From contig CP136062.1 of assembly GCA_032622095.1 (NCBI GenBank), positions 9,327,710 to 9,391,709 on the forward strand: a stretch of 64,000 nt of DNA, read 5' to 3'. Every line of letters begins with the position of its first letter. The stretch's first letter is position 1. The DNA comes from Siphonodentalium dalli (taxonomy: Eukaryota > Mollusca > Scaphopoda > Gadilida > Siphonodentaliidae). The notes under the pieces were generated by a model, which was not told where the DNA came from, did no database searches, and saw only the letters and a list, made by a program, of their open reading frames with translations. This document shows, piece by piece, positions 1 to 12,089 of this stretch. A program made the translations under genes and the position numbers.

Positions 1-840
1 TTCGAATACCTCTACCCTCGGTAGAACAAGTTGTAGCCGCCAACATTTTCTGGAAGGTAAATAAATGATTCTTGGCATTGCCGGAATTAGTGACAGCTGT
101 GTATGGTAAAACTATTTCTGAAGGTACCCTACCGAAAAATTAGCCTATTTTCAGCTATTAACCAGCAATAAACAATTAGTTAATCGTTCTGTTTATTGTT
201 ATTTTAATGTCCTATTTTTGTCATTATCAACTTTGACCAATATTCTTGCCCTTTGATGCGAGCGTCTTCCAGACAAGCTATATCCTGACAAATTATGATT
301 TTGTATATGGCCCGCAATGAGTTATATAAAATGCACACCGCATATATGTCGTGTAGCGGGAAATTAAATTCGTATCCGTCACCTTTATAGATGAATTTCG
401 ATTACTATTCTTGTCCCAATTTCAAATTTGTTTCATCATTATTCACAATATTTATGGAAACGTTCATGCATAATTGAATAATTGTCATTACTCTAAATTA
501 TAATGAACCGTAGGCCACAAATGTCCGAGATTTCCATATATTTTTTGTTCGTTATATCTTGTCCCTGGATCCCTCTCCTGTACCGAAGTGCCATGCCAGC
601 AAAATAATAGGTCCTCCCTGTCAATAGTGAATTACATCACATGCTTTATAAAAGTGAGAACACATGATATGTTCAAAAGACTGCGCATATTTTCATTTAA
701 AGGAACAGACGCGAAAAAATACCTATCAGGTAGGTACACCGTAACCACATATTTAAAAAAACGTCAATTTAATCGATATAATCAGCTACCTCAGTGTCTC
801 TAATTCATTATGAAGAGCTTTTTCTGAAATATATGGATTA
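1..840 (+). repeat. Giant inverted repeat, left arm, outer block A
   Basis: The first bases of the window return in reverse complement at the far end of the structure: the start (TTCGAATACC) pairs with GGTATTCGA near 18596-18604, and the reading then runs inward through the phrase around 588-720 to 17822-17990. Identity is clearly high but imperfect, with small indels. Because the window starts here, the arm may extend further upstream. No coding gene is supported; the 71-codon frame at 588-803 is the degenerate mirror of the frame at 17717-18016. Confidence 0.8.
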
Positions 841-1345
841 GTGTAAACAATATTTTATTCTCAAGAGTAGCACATAATACATATAATACATAATATACAG
901 ACATTAACACTTTAACATTAGAGAAAAGGATTTCGCAGTGAGCCAAAGGCTTATAGGTGGCCATTTCCTTAGTATATATATTGCATCATGGTTTGATTGG
1001 GTCTCAATGATGAATTGCCTGTTCCACAAGCACCCGCAACCTATCCCGTCGCTAATTTCTGCGTATCCACCCCACACACAATCACACCTCTGGCATGCAT
1101 GAGTATACGAGAGTACAATATGTTTTTGTATTTAGACTTTTGGTTCACGCCTTACAGTTCATAACAATATTTTGTCAATTAAATCGTTTGGTATCGTCGA
1201 TGAACTTTTGTACGGCGATGAATATGTCGGCATTTTTGGTACTGTATAAGATATATCTACAGACCATACAGTAATATGTTGACTTCCAAGTTCCCATTTA
1301 GATTGGCTAAATTATATTTATTGCCACATTATCTCCCAACTGAAG
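841..1345. other. Left-arm-only insertion, about 500 bp, no gene seen
   Basis: This stretch separates inverted-repeat blocks A and B on the left arm. The matching place in the right arm (about 17790-17822) holds only some 33 bp, so the DNA was gained here or lost there. I see no reading frame, terminal repeat or tail that would classify it. Confidence 0.55.
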
Positions 1346-1735
1346 TGAGAAATCATTGAAATATTTTATTTTTGATAGCCAGCACACATCTCTTGTAACG
1401 CCCCCTCCCGTACGAAGATAACCGCTACAGGAATGACTAGCTTAACAGTAGATTGACATTAGACTATTTGAAATATATGCGGCTAAATTGTAAGTGGAAT
1501 TACATGTAAACTGTTGGGTGTTTCATTAATTTAGATTTTTAGTCAAGAAGTTATATTTATATGGGACACCATTTGCTGGGATCTTGTATCATTTGAAATA
1601 TTGTTACGGGAAATACTTCTATTGTCACAGGATATAGCAGTTTTACATGCAGTTAGTTTTGAATGCAATCGATTTAAGTCCCTTTGTCGACTTCGTGCTC
1701 TTATTATGATATGAACACAAATATATGATATTAGA
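1346..1735 (+). repeat. Giant inverted repeat, left arm, block B
   Basis: Reverse complement of about 17395-17790. Clear shared phrases include the stretch ending in GATTTAAGTCCCTTTGTCGA near 1672-1692 and the segment around CATTTGCTGGGATCTTGTAT near 1570-1590. The small minus-strand frame over 1543-1875 is not conserved between arms and is not taken as a gene. Confidence 0.78.
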
Positions 1736-2880
1736 TAAGATACCTTATCTACCATTTCCTGAAATTCCCTGATAAATTTGGTGACAACGAATTGACGATA
1801 AAAAAAACACATCAGTATCGTTACTGTAGTTGCGATACAAGGAGCTCGTGACGTCGTTGACTGGTTCAGTATCATGAATGAACTGACGTCACATTAATCG
1901 AGTGAAAAATCAAAACGAAATTCCAACGTATATTTGTGCGTACTATAAACAAACTGGGAGATTTCCCGTCAAAAATGACAGGTAAATAAATGTCCTTTGT
2001 TACTTACTGGTGTTCGCGTGCATGATCAAATTCTTATTTACATTAGAAATTGAATGGCTAATAGTATGCTTCTCTTATCACGGCATGGCGGCGTGGGAAC
2101 ATTATATTTCACTAAGAAATGTATTGACGACCCCCGGCTTCAGCAGGTATGCATGCATATGAGTAGCCAGTTTGCTCTAAGGCGGATTCGTCAGCTGATA
2201 GCAATGGCATAATTGATGCGTGGAGCCCAGTAGATGGGTGGATACCCATTAGCATGGACGCCTCACACACAAACACCTTCAGAATTCTTATGAATGATTA
2301 ACTTTCATTTCCCTATTTAAGCTATAGTCGAACCACTACATGGGTAGTTCTTGTGTGACACATGTATATACTTTGCATGTATTGTCTAAGTGGATTAATG
2401 CCAATAGTTTAGTACGAAAGTTTCTGGTCCCCTGGGCTCCTACCAATTCTTCAGTTCGAGGGTATTTAAAATAGCACCCATTTATAACGATGACTGAACG
2501 TTCGACTCTACAACCCGTGCAACTCCACGACAAAATTTTGCGCCCTTTTCCAATGTTATGGTAGAACGCATGGAAGTTTCATCTATAGAGTAGCAAAGAA
2601 AGTGTGGGTTTGTGTGCGATTTAATATGACGTCATTACGACAAACGTCATAACAAATAGTGTTTACTTGAGTTCAAATACGGCGTTTATGGACCATGTTC
2701 GATCTTTTGCATTAGTTGACCAATCGGGGTGAAAGTTGGTGAGTCATCTTCTACGACACAATGTAGGCAGTTGGACAGTTGGACGCATGGTTGAAATGTG
2801 ATAAACGCGCCAAAAGCGTAACCGAGTTATACACACATTGACACACACAGACGGCGGGTTATATATAATAGGAGAGAGTT
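1736..2880. other. Start of 7.8-kb left-arm-specific insertion, no gene recognised
   Basis: From about 1736 to 9582 the left arm has DNA with no counterpart in the right arm, where blocks B and C abut near 17395. The first kilobase of it has no convincing reading frame, terminal repeat or RNA gene. The stretch 2680-2870 reads like ordinary dispersed-repeat DNA. Confidence 0.45.
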
Positions 2881-2881
2881 C

Positions 2882-3260
2882 CTAGCTTTTAACATTATTT
2901 GATTGCCTATCATCATCATCATCAATGTTTGGGGAGTAAGTCGCCATGACTTTTACCACTTTCGCATAATAACATACATGTATAGAATAACGTAAATGAA
3001 TTAATTCAGTTTTAAAGTTATCCATGACGTTTACTCGTACATACCGCTCGTTATAACATTTGTTATCGAATAGCTCCTTGAACTGTTGAACCGATTCAGA
3101 GGAAACAATGTAATCTGATAAAATATTCCAGTTTGTAATCACTCTCTGGGGAAATAAATATTTTCGCACATCTTTGACAATTATGTTATTTTGCATCTTA
3201 TGCTTGTGTTCCTTTGTGGAGTGTGTCTTCAAAAAACACACATCTGTCTATGTTGTAGAA
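2882..3260 (-). pseudogene. 3' end of a truncated LINE (CR1/Jockey-type RT carboxyl end)
   Basis: The minus strand keeps about 119 codons (2882-3241) that read like the extreme carboxyl terminus of invertebrate LINE reverse transcriptases: a TKEHKHK stretch, then DVRKYLFPQRVITNWN and a segment about SVQQFKELFD. This basic-aromatic signature, ending in an ASVNSFK-like block, is common at the end of CR1/Jockey-superfamily ORF2 proteins. All catalytic domains are missing, so this is a 5'-truncated copy. On the sense strand it runs into a (GAT)n tract (complement of 2911-2925), the kind of simple-repeat tail such elements often carry, and the frame reads it as an aspartate run. It lies inside the left-arm insertion, upstream of and opposite to the larger LINE. 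Clade assignment is by motif memory only. Confidence 0.6.
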
Positions 3261-3379
3261 ACCGTGTGTTAAAGACGCTGCAAAAAAATAGACCGATAGA
3301 AAATGACTTGTGATATGACTATTCTCACCTTTGTACATAACTGCTCTATTGACATCGACCTGATACCCCAATATCACAA

Positions 3380-3690
3380 TTCACAACCCCGCCAAACTTA
3401 ACCTGACAAATCCTACTTGCAAACTTCTCCTATGATTCATATTTCGCTGTCAATTTCTTTTTCTCCCCATTTCTGACACATAATTTTATAACAGTACTCA
3501 AAAGCTGTAACCACCCCACTAAAAGCGTCCTGTTTAATTTAATCTGATCTGAATCTCCGCTTATAATTTTTTTTTTCGCTCAATGTCAGTAACCACCCTA
3601 CTAAAAATGTCATGTTTAATCCGATCTGAACCCCCTCTTATTATTCATTTTTCGCTGCCAATATGTTTTCCTTTCTGATTCACATATACA
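3380..3690. repeat. Local imperfect duplication of about 120 bp
   Basis: Two adjacent segments share the order 'cccac/cctactaaaa..tgtc..tgtttaat..ctgatctgaa..ttttcgct'. The copies centre near 3510-3580 and 3590-3660. They look like a diverged tandem duplication and have no coding potential. Confidence 0.5.
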
Positions 3691-4609
3691 CATATCGTGT
3701 GTCATACTTCTACATTATCTCAATAAGTGGAATAATATTTGTTTTAAATACATATGCCGAGATTATAGTTCATAACAATGGCACTATACACTTGCGCATA
3801 AACTAATCCAATCACCACCAAGTGAAGTTAACAGACATACCTTGACAAACTGAACATTATGTTACTCTGGCCTAACTATTAATCTGACCATTCACTGACC
3901 GCTTGTTGTCAACCTGAATATCGATTGATTATATTTATAGATTGTACTTTTCAACTGCATTGCCCAAACACATATCGATTGATTTTATTTATAGATTGTA
4001 CTTTTTTCAGCCATGACGTGTCCGATATATGTCACATCTTACATTAATTTGCGAAGCTACATATGAGGCTGGACTTTAATTGTCTTATTGCAATACATCT
4101 CGCGTTCTCAAAGATTGTTTAAGTTATATTGACAAATCATTGGCTAATTAATACCAGGTTGTGTATTTTTGTTACCGATTAATGTCGACTTTTAAAATTG
4201 TTAAGTATATACACATGTTGCCATACGTATACACAAACACACCGAATTAAAGCCCATTACTGAATTGACCACACCATTAAATTCTAGTCAAGAATTTAGA
4301 CCTAAAATTAAAATAGTTATCTATTCTGTTTACGGAGTTAATAATGCGCACTACACACCCTTCATACACACATAGACCATATGCACATATGCATGCGGGT
4401 GTGTAATAAACACAAAAATAACTGTCTTTAATATTACATTCAAACAATATGCTTTGGAACTGCCTGTCCCGAACTAGGAAGCAATTTGCACACAATCCTC
4501 TTTTTAATGTATTTCTGTCCTCTACTAAGGTTTGCACTATGTTTGTTTCTTATTCACATGTATTTTGAAAATGAAATATGGGTTTGCTCTAACAATCTAC
4601 AATTAATAG
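3691..4609. other. LINE 5' flank or leader, no ORF1 found
   Basis: This segment lies directly upstream of the LINE endonuclease frame. The plus strand holds no open frame that could be an ORF1, so the LINE is either 5'-truncated just before ORF2 or its ORF1 is decayed beyond recognition. Two copies of a phrase with ATCGATTGATT and ATTGTACTTTT occur at about 3918-3955 and 3973-4010, a small local duplication. Confidence 0.45.
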
Positions 4610-5791
4610 ATGTCGGTTAAAATTCTTTCAATGAATTGTCAAGGAATTGGGGATAAGAAAAAAAGGAGAGATGTCTTCACATACCTTAAAAAGTTGAAGT
4701 ATGACATTTACTGTTTACAAGACGTTCATTTTACTCGCGATCAAGAGAAATTTATTCAATCGGAGTGGGGTTATACATGTTGCTTTAATTCTTTCAAATC
4801 ATCAAGTAGAGGCGTCGCGATTTTATTCAATAATACATTTGGTCTAAAGATTAATGCATTACATACGGACCCAAATGGGAACATGCTCATAGTCGAAATT
4901 AATGTAGATGATTTCAAGCTAACATTAGTAAATATATATGGACCCAATGCAGATACCCCATCTTTTTATGAAAAAATTAACAAAATACTAACCGATGATA
5001 TCATATCTGATAACGTTGTGATTTGTGGTGATTACAATATTGCCCTTAATCCTTCAAAAGCCTGTTTTAATTACGTTGGTGACAATAACCCGAAAGCTCG
5101 CAAGGAACTATTTAAACTAATCGGCGAAAAAGACCTCATTGATGTATGGATATATCATAACCCAGAACAACTAAGATATACTTGGCGAAGAAAGTCCCCG
5201 TTTAAACAAGCACGTTTAGATTATTTTCTCATATCAAACTGTATTTTGCCTTTTATTGAATCATTTTCCGTAAGACCTGGTTATCGTACCGATCATTCAA
5301 TAGTAACTGTGAATTTCAAATTATGTGATACGAAACCCGGGCGTGGCTATTGGAAATTTAGTAACTCTCTACTTTCTAATAAAACTTTTGTCGATAAAAT
5401 AAATGAAACTGTAGATACGACTGTCGAACAGTATAAATCGTCGGATAATGACACGCTATGTGATAACGAAGAGAGTCCAAAGTTTCAAATAAACGACCAA
5501 TTATTCTTTGAAACATTGCTCTTGGAGATGAGAAAAACGACGTTAACTTTTTCAAAAGCACTAGCAAATACTAAACGCCAAGAAGAATCTTTACTTGAAG
5601 AAGACATTGAAGTGTTAGAAAATCGGCTTACTGGTGATGATGGTATTGAGAAATTACAACAACTTAAACTACGATTAGAAGATATAAGAAAACAGAAATT
5701 AGAAGGCGCAATGATACGTTCAAGAGCTCGATGGGTCAGTGATGGGGAAAAACCAACTAAATATTTTCTTAACTTAGAAAAAATACATTAA
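4610..5791 (+). pseudogene. LINE ORF2, apurinic-type endonuclease part (frameshifted)
   Basis: 393 codons. Residues 1-235 form an exonuclease-endonuclease-phosphatase (APE-like) domain: the Asn of MNCQG (residue 9), LQDVHF where most families have Glu and this has Asp (38), IYGPN (109-113), GDYN (140-143), RLDYFLIS (202-209) and the terminal D-H pair at 228-229. These are the usual metal-binding and catalytic positions. Residues 240-390 are a charged, helical linker before the RT. The frame ends 'NLEKIH' and stop, immediately after the A6 run; one base more in that run would carry it into the RT frame. Function known for the family: first-strand nick at the target. Here it would at best make a free endonuclease. 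Confidence 0.85.
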
Positions 5792-5799
5792 TACATTAT

Positions 5800-8442
5800 A
5801 TGAATAAAGCACTTCTTCGGGTTGAAAAAGAGGATGGTAAAGTGGTTACAGATCAAAATGATATTCTCGAAGAGGCCAAACTATATTACGAAAAATTATA
5901 TGAAAATAGACACGAGAACACAAATGTATCGGACATTGAACAATTTGTTCGCGTTCAAAATGATAACACAAATAATTTCCCAAATAAATTATCTCCAGAA
6001 ATCTCTCACACCCTTGAATCACGTATTTCTGAAAACGAGGCATTAACCTATTTAAAACATATGCGCAATAACAAAAGCCCTGGTTCCAGTGGCTTCTCGT
6101 GTGATTTTTATAAAATGTTTTGGAATAAAATTGGTAAATTCCTAGTTAGGTCATTAAACTACGGCTTAGATAAAGGTGAATTATCGGTTACACAGAAACA
6201 CGGTATTCTTACTCTGATTCCAAAAGAAAACAAACCCAAACAATTCCTAAAAAACTGGCGACCTATTTCACTTCTTAATGTGTCATACAAAATTCTATCC
6301 GGTATACTTTCTGAAAGATTGAAAAGTGTAATTCAAGATCTTATTCATCATGATCAGAGTGGGTTTTTAAAAGGCGAAAATATACGATTAATATCAGACA
6401 TTTTGTCCACAACAAAATCTGCTAATATTCCTGGACTACTTGTACTCCTTGAATTCGAAAAAGCTTTTGATTCGGTCTCCTGGTCATTCTTGTCGTCAGT
6501 CTTAAAATACTTCAACTTTGGGGATAATTTTATTAAAATCATTAATTGCTTGTATAACGGTATATCGTCAAATGTCAATATCAACGGGCATGTGTCTCGT
6601 AGCTTCAGAATCTCGAGGGGCTGTCGCCAAGGTGATCCAATTTCGCCTTACATTTTTGTATTGTGTGTAGAAATATTAGGTATAGGATTCCGGAAACGGA
6701 AAAATATCAAGGGTATTAAGAAAGGGAATTCAGAAATTAAACTTTCACAATATGCTGACGATACCTCATTATTTCTTGATGGTGACCCCCAAAGCCTTGA
6801 CAATGCATTCGAGCTATTACATGACTTTTATCTTATTTCAGGTTTAAAAATTAATTACGACAAAACAGTTGCGGTATGGATTGGTAAGAACAGAGATTGT
6901 ACTGACTCTATATGTGACAGATGGAAAATAAGATGGCTATCAAATGGTTTTAAAGTTCTCGGTGTAAATTTCCAATTAGATGCCGATGATATATTTTCGA
7001 ATAATTACATCACAGCGTACAACCAGATACGAACAATTTTTTCTGTGTGGTCTAAAAGACACCTGACTGTTATCGGGAGAGTCACAATATTCAAGTCATT
7101 GGTACTTTCTAAACTCTCGTTTTTATTTATGACAATTCCAAATCCACCAAAAACATTCTTAACTGACATAAACAAAGACATATATAATTTCATATGGGAT
7201 AAAAAACCTGACAAAATTGCTAGGAAATATTTTCAACAAGACTATTCCATGGGAGGTTGTAAAATGATTGATATCCAAACATTTATGCATTCAATGAAAA
7301 TATCATGGGTGAAACGCTACATAACTCAACCGGATTCTTGGCAAAACCTCGTCCGATATCAAATGGAGTGTAAAAACAATGACAAATGGTATCTATCGAA
7401 TGGATGTGCCCTTAATAGATATAAAAGCAAATATATCAATCAATTCTGGATAGATGTTCTAGATGCATGGAAAATATTAAACTTAAATATGGCTCCAAAA
7501 ACGCACAGTGATGTGCTCTCATCGACGATTGTAAATAACGATATTTTCAAAATAAACAAACACGCAATTAATGACAGATCGTTGGCCCTTCGTGGCATAT
7601 ATTTTGTGAACGATATTATGTGTGATAATGACAAGTTAATGTCCTATGACGAAGCAAAGCGGTTATATGGCATTAAAACAGATTTTTTGACATACAACTG
7701 TATAATCTCTTCAATAAAAAAATACCTAACTAAAATGGAAAACTCTAGTAGCTATCAACAAAGTAACAACGATCGACTGAACAACCCAATACTACCGTAT
7801 CAGATCGAACACTTACTCAAATCGAATTCGAAGTATATATACAATTGCATTCAAGACCCCAAAATGAACATGAACCTCATCTCAAAATGGGAGAAGAAAC
7901 TAAATATGCACCATGAATTAGACTGGTGGTCAGACGTTTTTAAAACTCCCTTTGTTCAGTTTTGTGACATGAAATATGTATGGTTTCAATATCGGATAAA
8001 CAATAGAATATTAGGGACTAGCAATGTACTAAAGAAAATGGGTCGATCTGAAAATGATACATGTTCATTTTGTAAAATTGAAAAAGAGACCATTAGCCAT
8101 CTTATGTTTCAATGTCACATTATTGCTTCGCTGTGGAACGAGATTCGTGTATGGATATTTAACACGACTTCAAATAAATTAGAAATTAATTCAAACACAA
8201 TTTTATTTGGCAAAGCTGATACTGAAAAAATTGATCCACTCCTCCAAACGATCTTGGTCGTAATTAAGTATAATATATACCGATCAAAGATGAGATCTCA
8301 ATTACCAAAATTGCAAAATATCCAAGCAGAAATACGAATGTATGCAAAAACTGAAAGATGGATTTTTTACAGCAAATTTAGATATACTGAGTTCGAATAT
8401 CGGTGGGATAAATGGAAAGGTATGTTACACTATTACAGTTAA
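5800..8442 (+). pseudogene. LINE ORF2, reverse transcriptase and CCHC carboxyl end
   Basis: 880 codons counted from an ATG, though the frame is open a little further upstream. RT landmarks in order: NNKSPGSSGF (90-99), LIPKENKP (139-146) with NWRPISLLN (152-160), HHDQSGFL (183-190), motif A around 214-227, GCRQGDPISP (274-283), motif C QYADD (317-321) and SGLKIN (347-352). The metal-binding ribbon reads C755, C758, H767, C772. Family knowledge: in L1 and Tx1-type enzymes motif A reads hydrophobic-D-x-E-K-A-F-D, and the first Asp is catalytic; here it is Glu218 (LLEFEKAFD). Motif C is intact. Together with the upstream frameshift this suggests a dead or weakened copy, though the rest of the frame is open over 2.6 kb. 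Confidence 0.88.
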
Positions 8443-9446
8443 ACAGCACATACATAACTATATATATTTACATGTATGCTGGAAATGTAGTACATAACAT
8501 TGCACATGCCTGGCACACAAGTATTCCGTAAATATTATTTAGTATTGTAAAAACTGTGTTTAAACACGAATGCTGACCAGACATGTGCCGTGTTGTGTGA
8601 CTTACCTAACAGTATGCTTACTTATTTGAATCATATAGTGAGTAAAATTAATTGTATACCACCTATCCATGCCGTACATAATCACGTTACGTAAATATAC
8701 CAGATTTTAAGACTTTTAGCTCGATGCTAACACTAATTAATAACCCCTCAATGTTAATATTTTGCATTGTATAATTAGCATATATATACCTAATAACGTG
8801 AGGGACTCAGAAAAAAATATAAATAATACATATATACCCAATATTTCATTTTCATTATATCTATTATTATAACTAATGGAAATTTAATATAACTAAATAA
8901 AACAACATTCATAAAACCATTCACTCCACACTCTTTTTTCTCTTCTACCTTTCTACAATCTCAAAAAAAAAATAACGAAAGAGACAAAAACTGTTTAATT
9001 ACCAACCATTAACTGTAATGTATACTTCATGTACTGTCACAATGTATTTGTCTTTTTTAAAATAAAAATTTATAAATTTTTTTTTTTTTTTAAATAAAAC
9101 AAACCGTGTGTTAGCTTGTACACTTCTATCATATCTCCCTGATTTCGCCTGTAGCTGAGAGACATGATGCCGGAGAGACATGAGGCCATCATGGGTATTA
9201 TAGTATAACATATCACAAAGTATTTATCTAATATGTATTTGTTGAGTATCTATTATAGATTATAAAAAACGCAGGTGTAAGAGATTTTGACCATTGGGTT
9301 CAATTTCCGTTGGGCATATTCGCGTGAACTGGCACGTTGTGACAATTTAGCAAAGCGAGCTAATCGCGGGAAACAAATCCAACAATTTTGGCATTTACGA
9401 ATCTTTTAAAATGTAGTTTGTGTGATGTATTATGGTAGGTAAGCAT
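8443..9446. other. LINE 3' flank, AT-rich, homopolymer tracts
   Basis: No reading frame of interest. Contains a short A tract near 8964-8974 that could be a LINE tail and a T tract near 9077-9091. I could not place the LINE 3' end because no target-site duplication was recognised. Confidence 0.4.
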
Positions 9447-9580
9447 GTTATATACACAATGTTTGTAATGATTCATGTATCGCGACTCGGCTAGTTTTCG
9501 TGACCACATAGCGACTCGGAGACCAAGGTCTAGCCTCGTCGCGATACATGAATTGATACAAACACATTGTGTATATAACA
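9447..9580. repeat. Foldback hairpin of about 134 bp
   Basis: The left arm (about 9447-9494) contains ATACACAATGTTTGTA, then CATGTATCGCGAC. It is mirrored by GTCGCGATACATG, then TACAAACACATTGTGTAT at about 9531-9580. The arms are nearly 50 bp with few mismatches and the loop is about 36 bp. It lies exactly at the inner edge of the left-arm insertion, so it may be a small MITE or part of the inserted DNA. Confidence 0.7.
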
Positions 9581-9582
9581 CA

Positions 9583-10195
9583 TATATACATCTTCTATAT
9601 ATCTGAGAAGCATCAAACGGCGCTTTCGTTACAAAAGAATACACTGCGAGTAACACGATAGACGGCGTTGTGTTACATGGACTAAATTATTGTATAATAG
9701 CTAGAATAGTTCGTTGACCAATTGTTTATTCTGTCCAGATATTTCATATTTAGATGGGCAGTGTATAATTATTTGAAATATCGATGTTAATATGATGACA
9801 CATTTCAAATACACGTTATATAAAATACTACGATTAGTTGTCACTAGAGATTGAGTGGGTGGGGGAGACAGTTATCAAGGAAAGTTGTATGCAGATGGAT
9901 ATGGAGAGTGTTGACGAGTCATGTCCGGATACTGGATGCAGTAGGGAGTGTGTATGCGAGTAGGACTGTTGTCGATTAAAGTGTTATGTGCTATCATGTA
10001 AGTCGAGAGTGTGGAGAGTTATAGACTTGTCCTGAGACTGCAGTAGAGAGTGAGCATGCATGTGATATTTAATATGTATTATTCAAAGAAAACAGAAGGA
10101 AAATATCTGAAGCATTCAACATATAGAATACAGTTGTTGGAGGCTATATATAGTGCGCACCGCTGCCCTCTGGCTTAATTGCACACACACACACA
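9583..10195 (+). repeat. Giant inverted repeat, left arm, block C
   Basis: Reverse complement of about 16622-17395. Shared phrases include CTGCGAGTAACACGATAGAC (9646-9665) and the CACCGCTGCCCTCTG region near 10157-10171, mirrored near 16643-16657. The copy here lacks the local duplication seen at 16977-17214. Confidence 0.8.
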
Positions 10196-10199
10196 CACA
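10183..10199. repeat. (CA)n microsatellite
   Basis: Eight uninterrupted CA units at the inner edge of block C; the mirrored position in the right arm near 16622 has only a short GTGTG remnant. Confidence 0.9.
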
Positions 10200-11105
10200 T
10201 GATACACGAAGTGGAGTATTTACTAGCGATATACATGTATATATCAGAGATGTATACACGAGTTACAATCGTGAGCCAACTGTGCCATTCAGATCACATG
10301 CACGCGCTTAGTCACAGAGAACAAAACGGATGCTGCTCTTCAATGCATCATGCATGTAACATACAAAACATCTCAATTAAATTACGTTACGGTGAGCGTT
10401 TCTTCAGCACGAGATATAATTTGAGGTTAAATTACACGACACGGAAGTCATTCGGTTAAAATTAAGTATCACATTTAACTTGTAACTGAGAAGTTTTTTT
10501 TCAACCAGTGATGAATGCTATGTGGCAGATACAAGAATGTGTGACTTGCGTGCACATACGTGTAACCGAATCCGCATACAGTGCTCCCGGACTCTCACAC
10601 AGAGATGCCCACAAACGGAAACACTTTGATCACCCATCAGGTCCTATTATGATAAAACACATGCTAATAACGAGAGAACAGATAGTAATTTGAAACATGT
10701 TTAACGAAAAACACTAAACTAATCACAACTATGGATATTTTCCAAAATGTTGCACGCGTCGCCTTTACAATATCTTTATAATGCAGCGCTGATATTTCCA
10801 ACTATATATGAAGAAACAGAGAAACTATGCTCGTCCAACAGCCTTTCTTAAATTCCAACTGTACTCAGTGATTCATTCAATATTGGCATAATTCCGTTGT
10901 GACTGTATCGCGAATTATCTGCACATTGTTTTGGTAATGCAACGAAATGTGAATTATTCTAATCCATACGCCTTTAGAGCTTGAGCTGCCTGTAGACCAC
11001 CTCCTCCCATATGCGGATTGTTGGCGGTTATGATATATTTGTAGGACTATATCAGTCCTTCAATTTGCCGGTTGTTTGCCATCTGGCTATGGGGGCTTTA
11101 CAGAG
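10200..11105. other. Left-arm segment without a mirror image, no gene seen
   Basis: Lies between blocks C and D but does not match 15516-16621 except perhaps in a short GGGAGGAGG region near 11000. Two short plus-strand frames (10199-10459, 10508-10693) have no recognisable domain and are not called. Confidence 0.4.
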
Positions 11106-12025
11106 TTATCGGTCTTTGAAACCAAGATGGCCGCCAACATTGAATATCTGACAAGGTTAATTTCAATTCGCAATTACTCAGGAAGTTTTGAGGTATTACA
11201 TCGTGCTATATGTCGTTCTGTTCACAATTGAGTACTTCTTATTTATATGTATGAATAAATTTCGAATATTAAAAATGGCCGACAAAATGGCCACCGGAAG
11301 TGGAAAATATGACGCTTTTCACTAATATATCTTCTATATTGGTTTCTGATGTTACTTTGGCTCAAAATGGCGGCCAAAGTGGCCGTCAAAATATAGAAAC
11401 AATTTAATATTGCCCCAGCGAGCCCTACAATCACTTATAAGTTGTGGTTGATGAATAAAATTGGCTATATCCATTGAAAACTAACATGTCTGATTCACCT
11501 TGGTAAATGTTTAGTATTGTAACCACTAACATTACCAGAAATATTGGATTTTACTCTCACTAACTTGACATAAATATCGGCAAAAAATTACTTTTTAGGT
11601 TTGGCCATATAAACAAAATAAACTGTAGCTAACTTGGTATGAAAGGTGTGTATTGTTTTGATGTATTATAAATGTGTTACAGTAAGGTGTTCGTAGATGA
11701 AATTACTCAAGATGGCTTCCAAAATGGCAGCCAACAAGGGTAAAAAAGCTAAATTTTCAAATATATCCGGAACTTTATTATCTGCTGTTCCGAAACGTTA
11801 GCAAATTTTGACTCACTTGGTTATTATGCATGTTAGATAATCAAATGACAACTAAATATTATATCTGGTTACCCCTGTTCCTTATGGGGTATGACAACTT
11901 CATTTTAAAGTTGCAGTATGGAATTTTGCCGAAAACCTCTTTTGATATTCTGGGCCACAACCTTTAAAGGAAATAGGCAGAACTGTGAAAAGGAACTGAG
12001 ATGCACCATAATCTGTGGCTATTCT
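11106..12025 (+). repeat. Giant inverted repeat, left arm, inner block D
   Basis: Long match to the reverse complement of 14395-15515. Diagnostic phrases are CTCAAGATGGCTTCCAAAAT (11707-11726) against its mirror near 14674-14693, and AGTGGAAAATATGA near 11300 against TCATATTTTCCACT near 15320. The block repeatedly contains AAGATGGC/AAAATGGC words. No reading frame is shared by both arms. Confidence 0.88.
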
Positions 12026-12089
12026 GGCTCAATAGGATAAAAAATGATCAACTTGATACAATAGGAAGGTCAAGATGGCAGCCAGAAGT

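Larger units (their letters stand above)
4610..8442 (+). mobile_element. Non-LTR retrotransposon (LINE), L1/Tx1-like, ORF2 region
   Basis: Endonuclease and reverse transcriptase frames follow each other on the plus strand and together would make one ORF2 polyprotein of about 1,270 residues: APE-type endonuclease, linker, RT with QYADD, thumb/connection and a carboxyl CCHC ribbon. Such a protein nicks the target and primes cDNA synthesis on it. The reading frame changes once, at a run of six A (5778-5783), where the first frame stops within three codons and the second is open through the junction. An ATG for the endonuclease frame is at 4610; no ORF1 is found upstream. The element sits in a left-arm-only insertion of the giant inverted repeat, so it arrived after the arms formed or was lost from the other arm. 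Exact ends and target duplication were not found. Confidence 0.85.
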
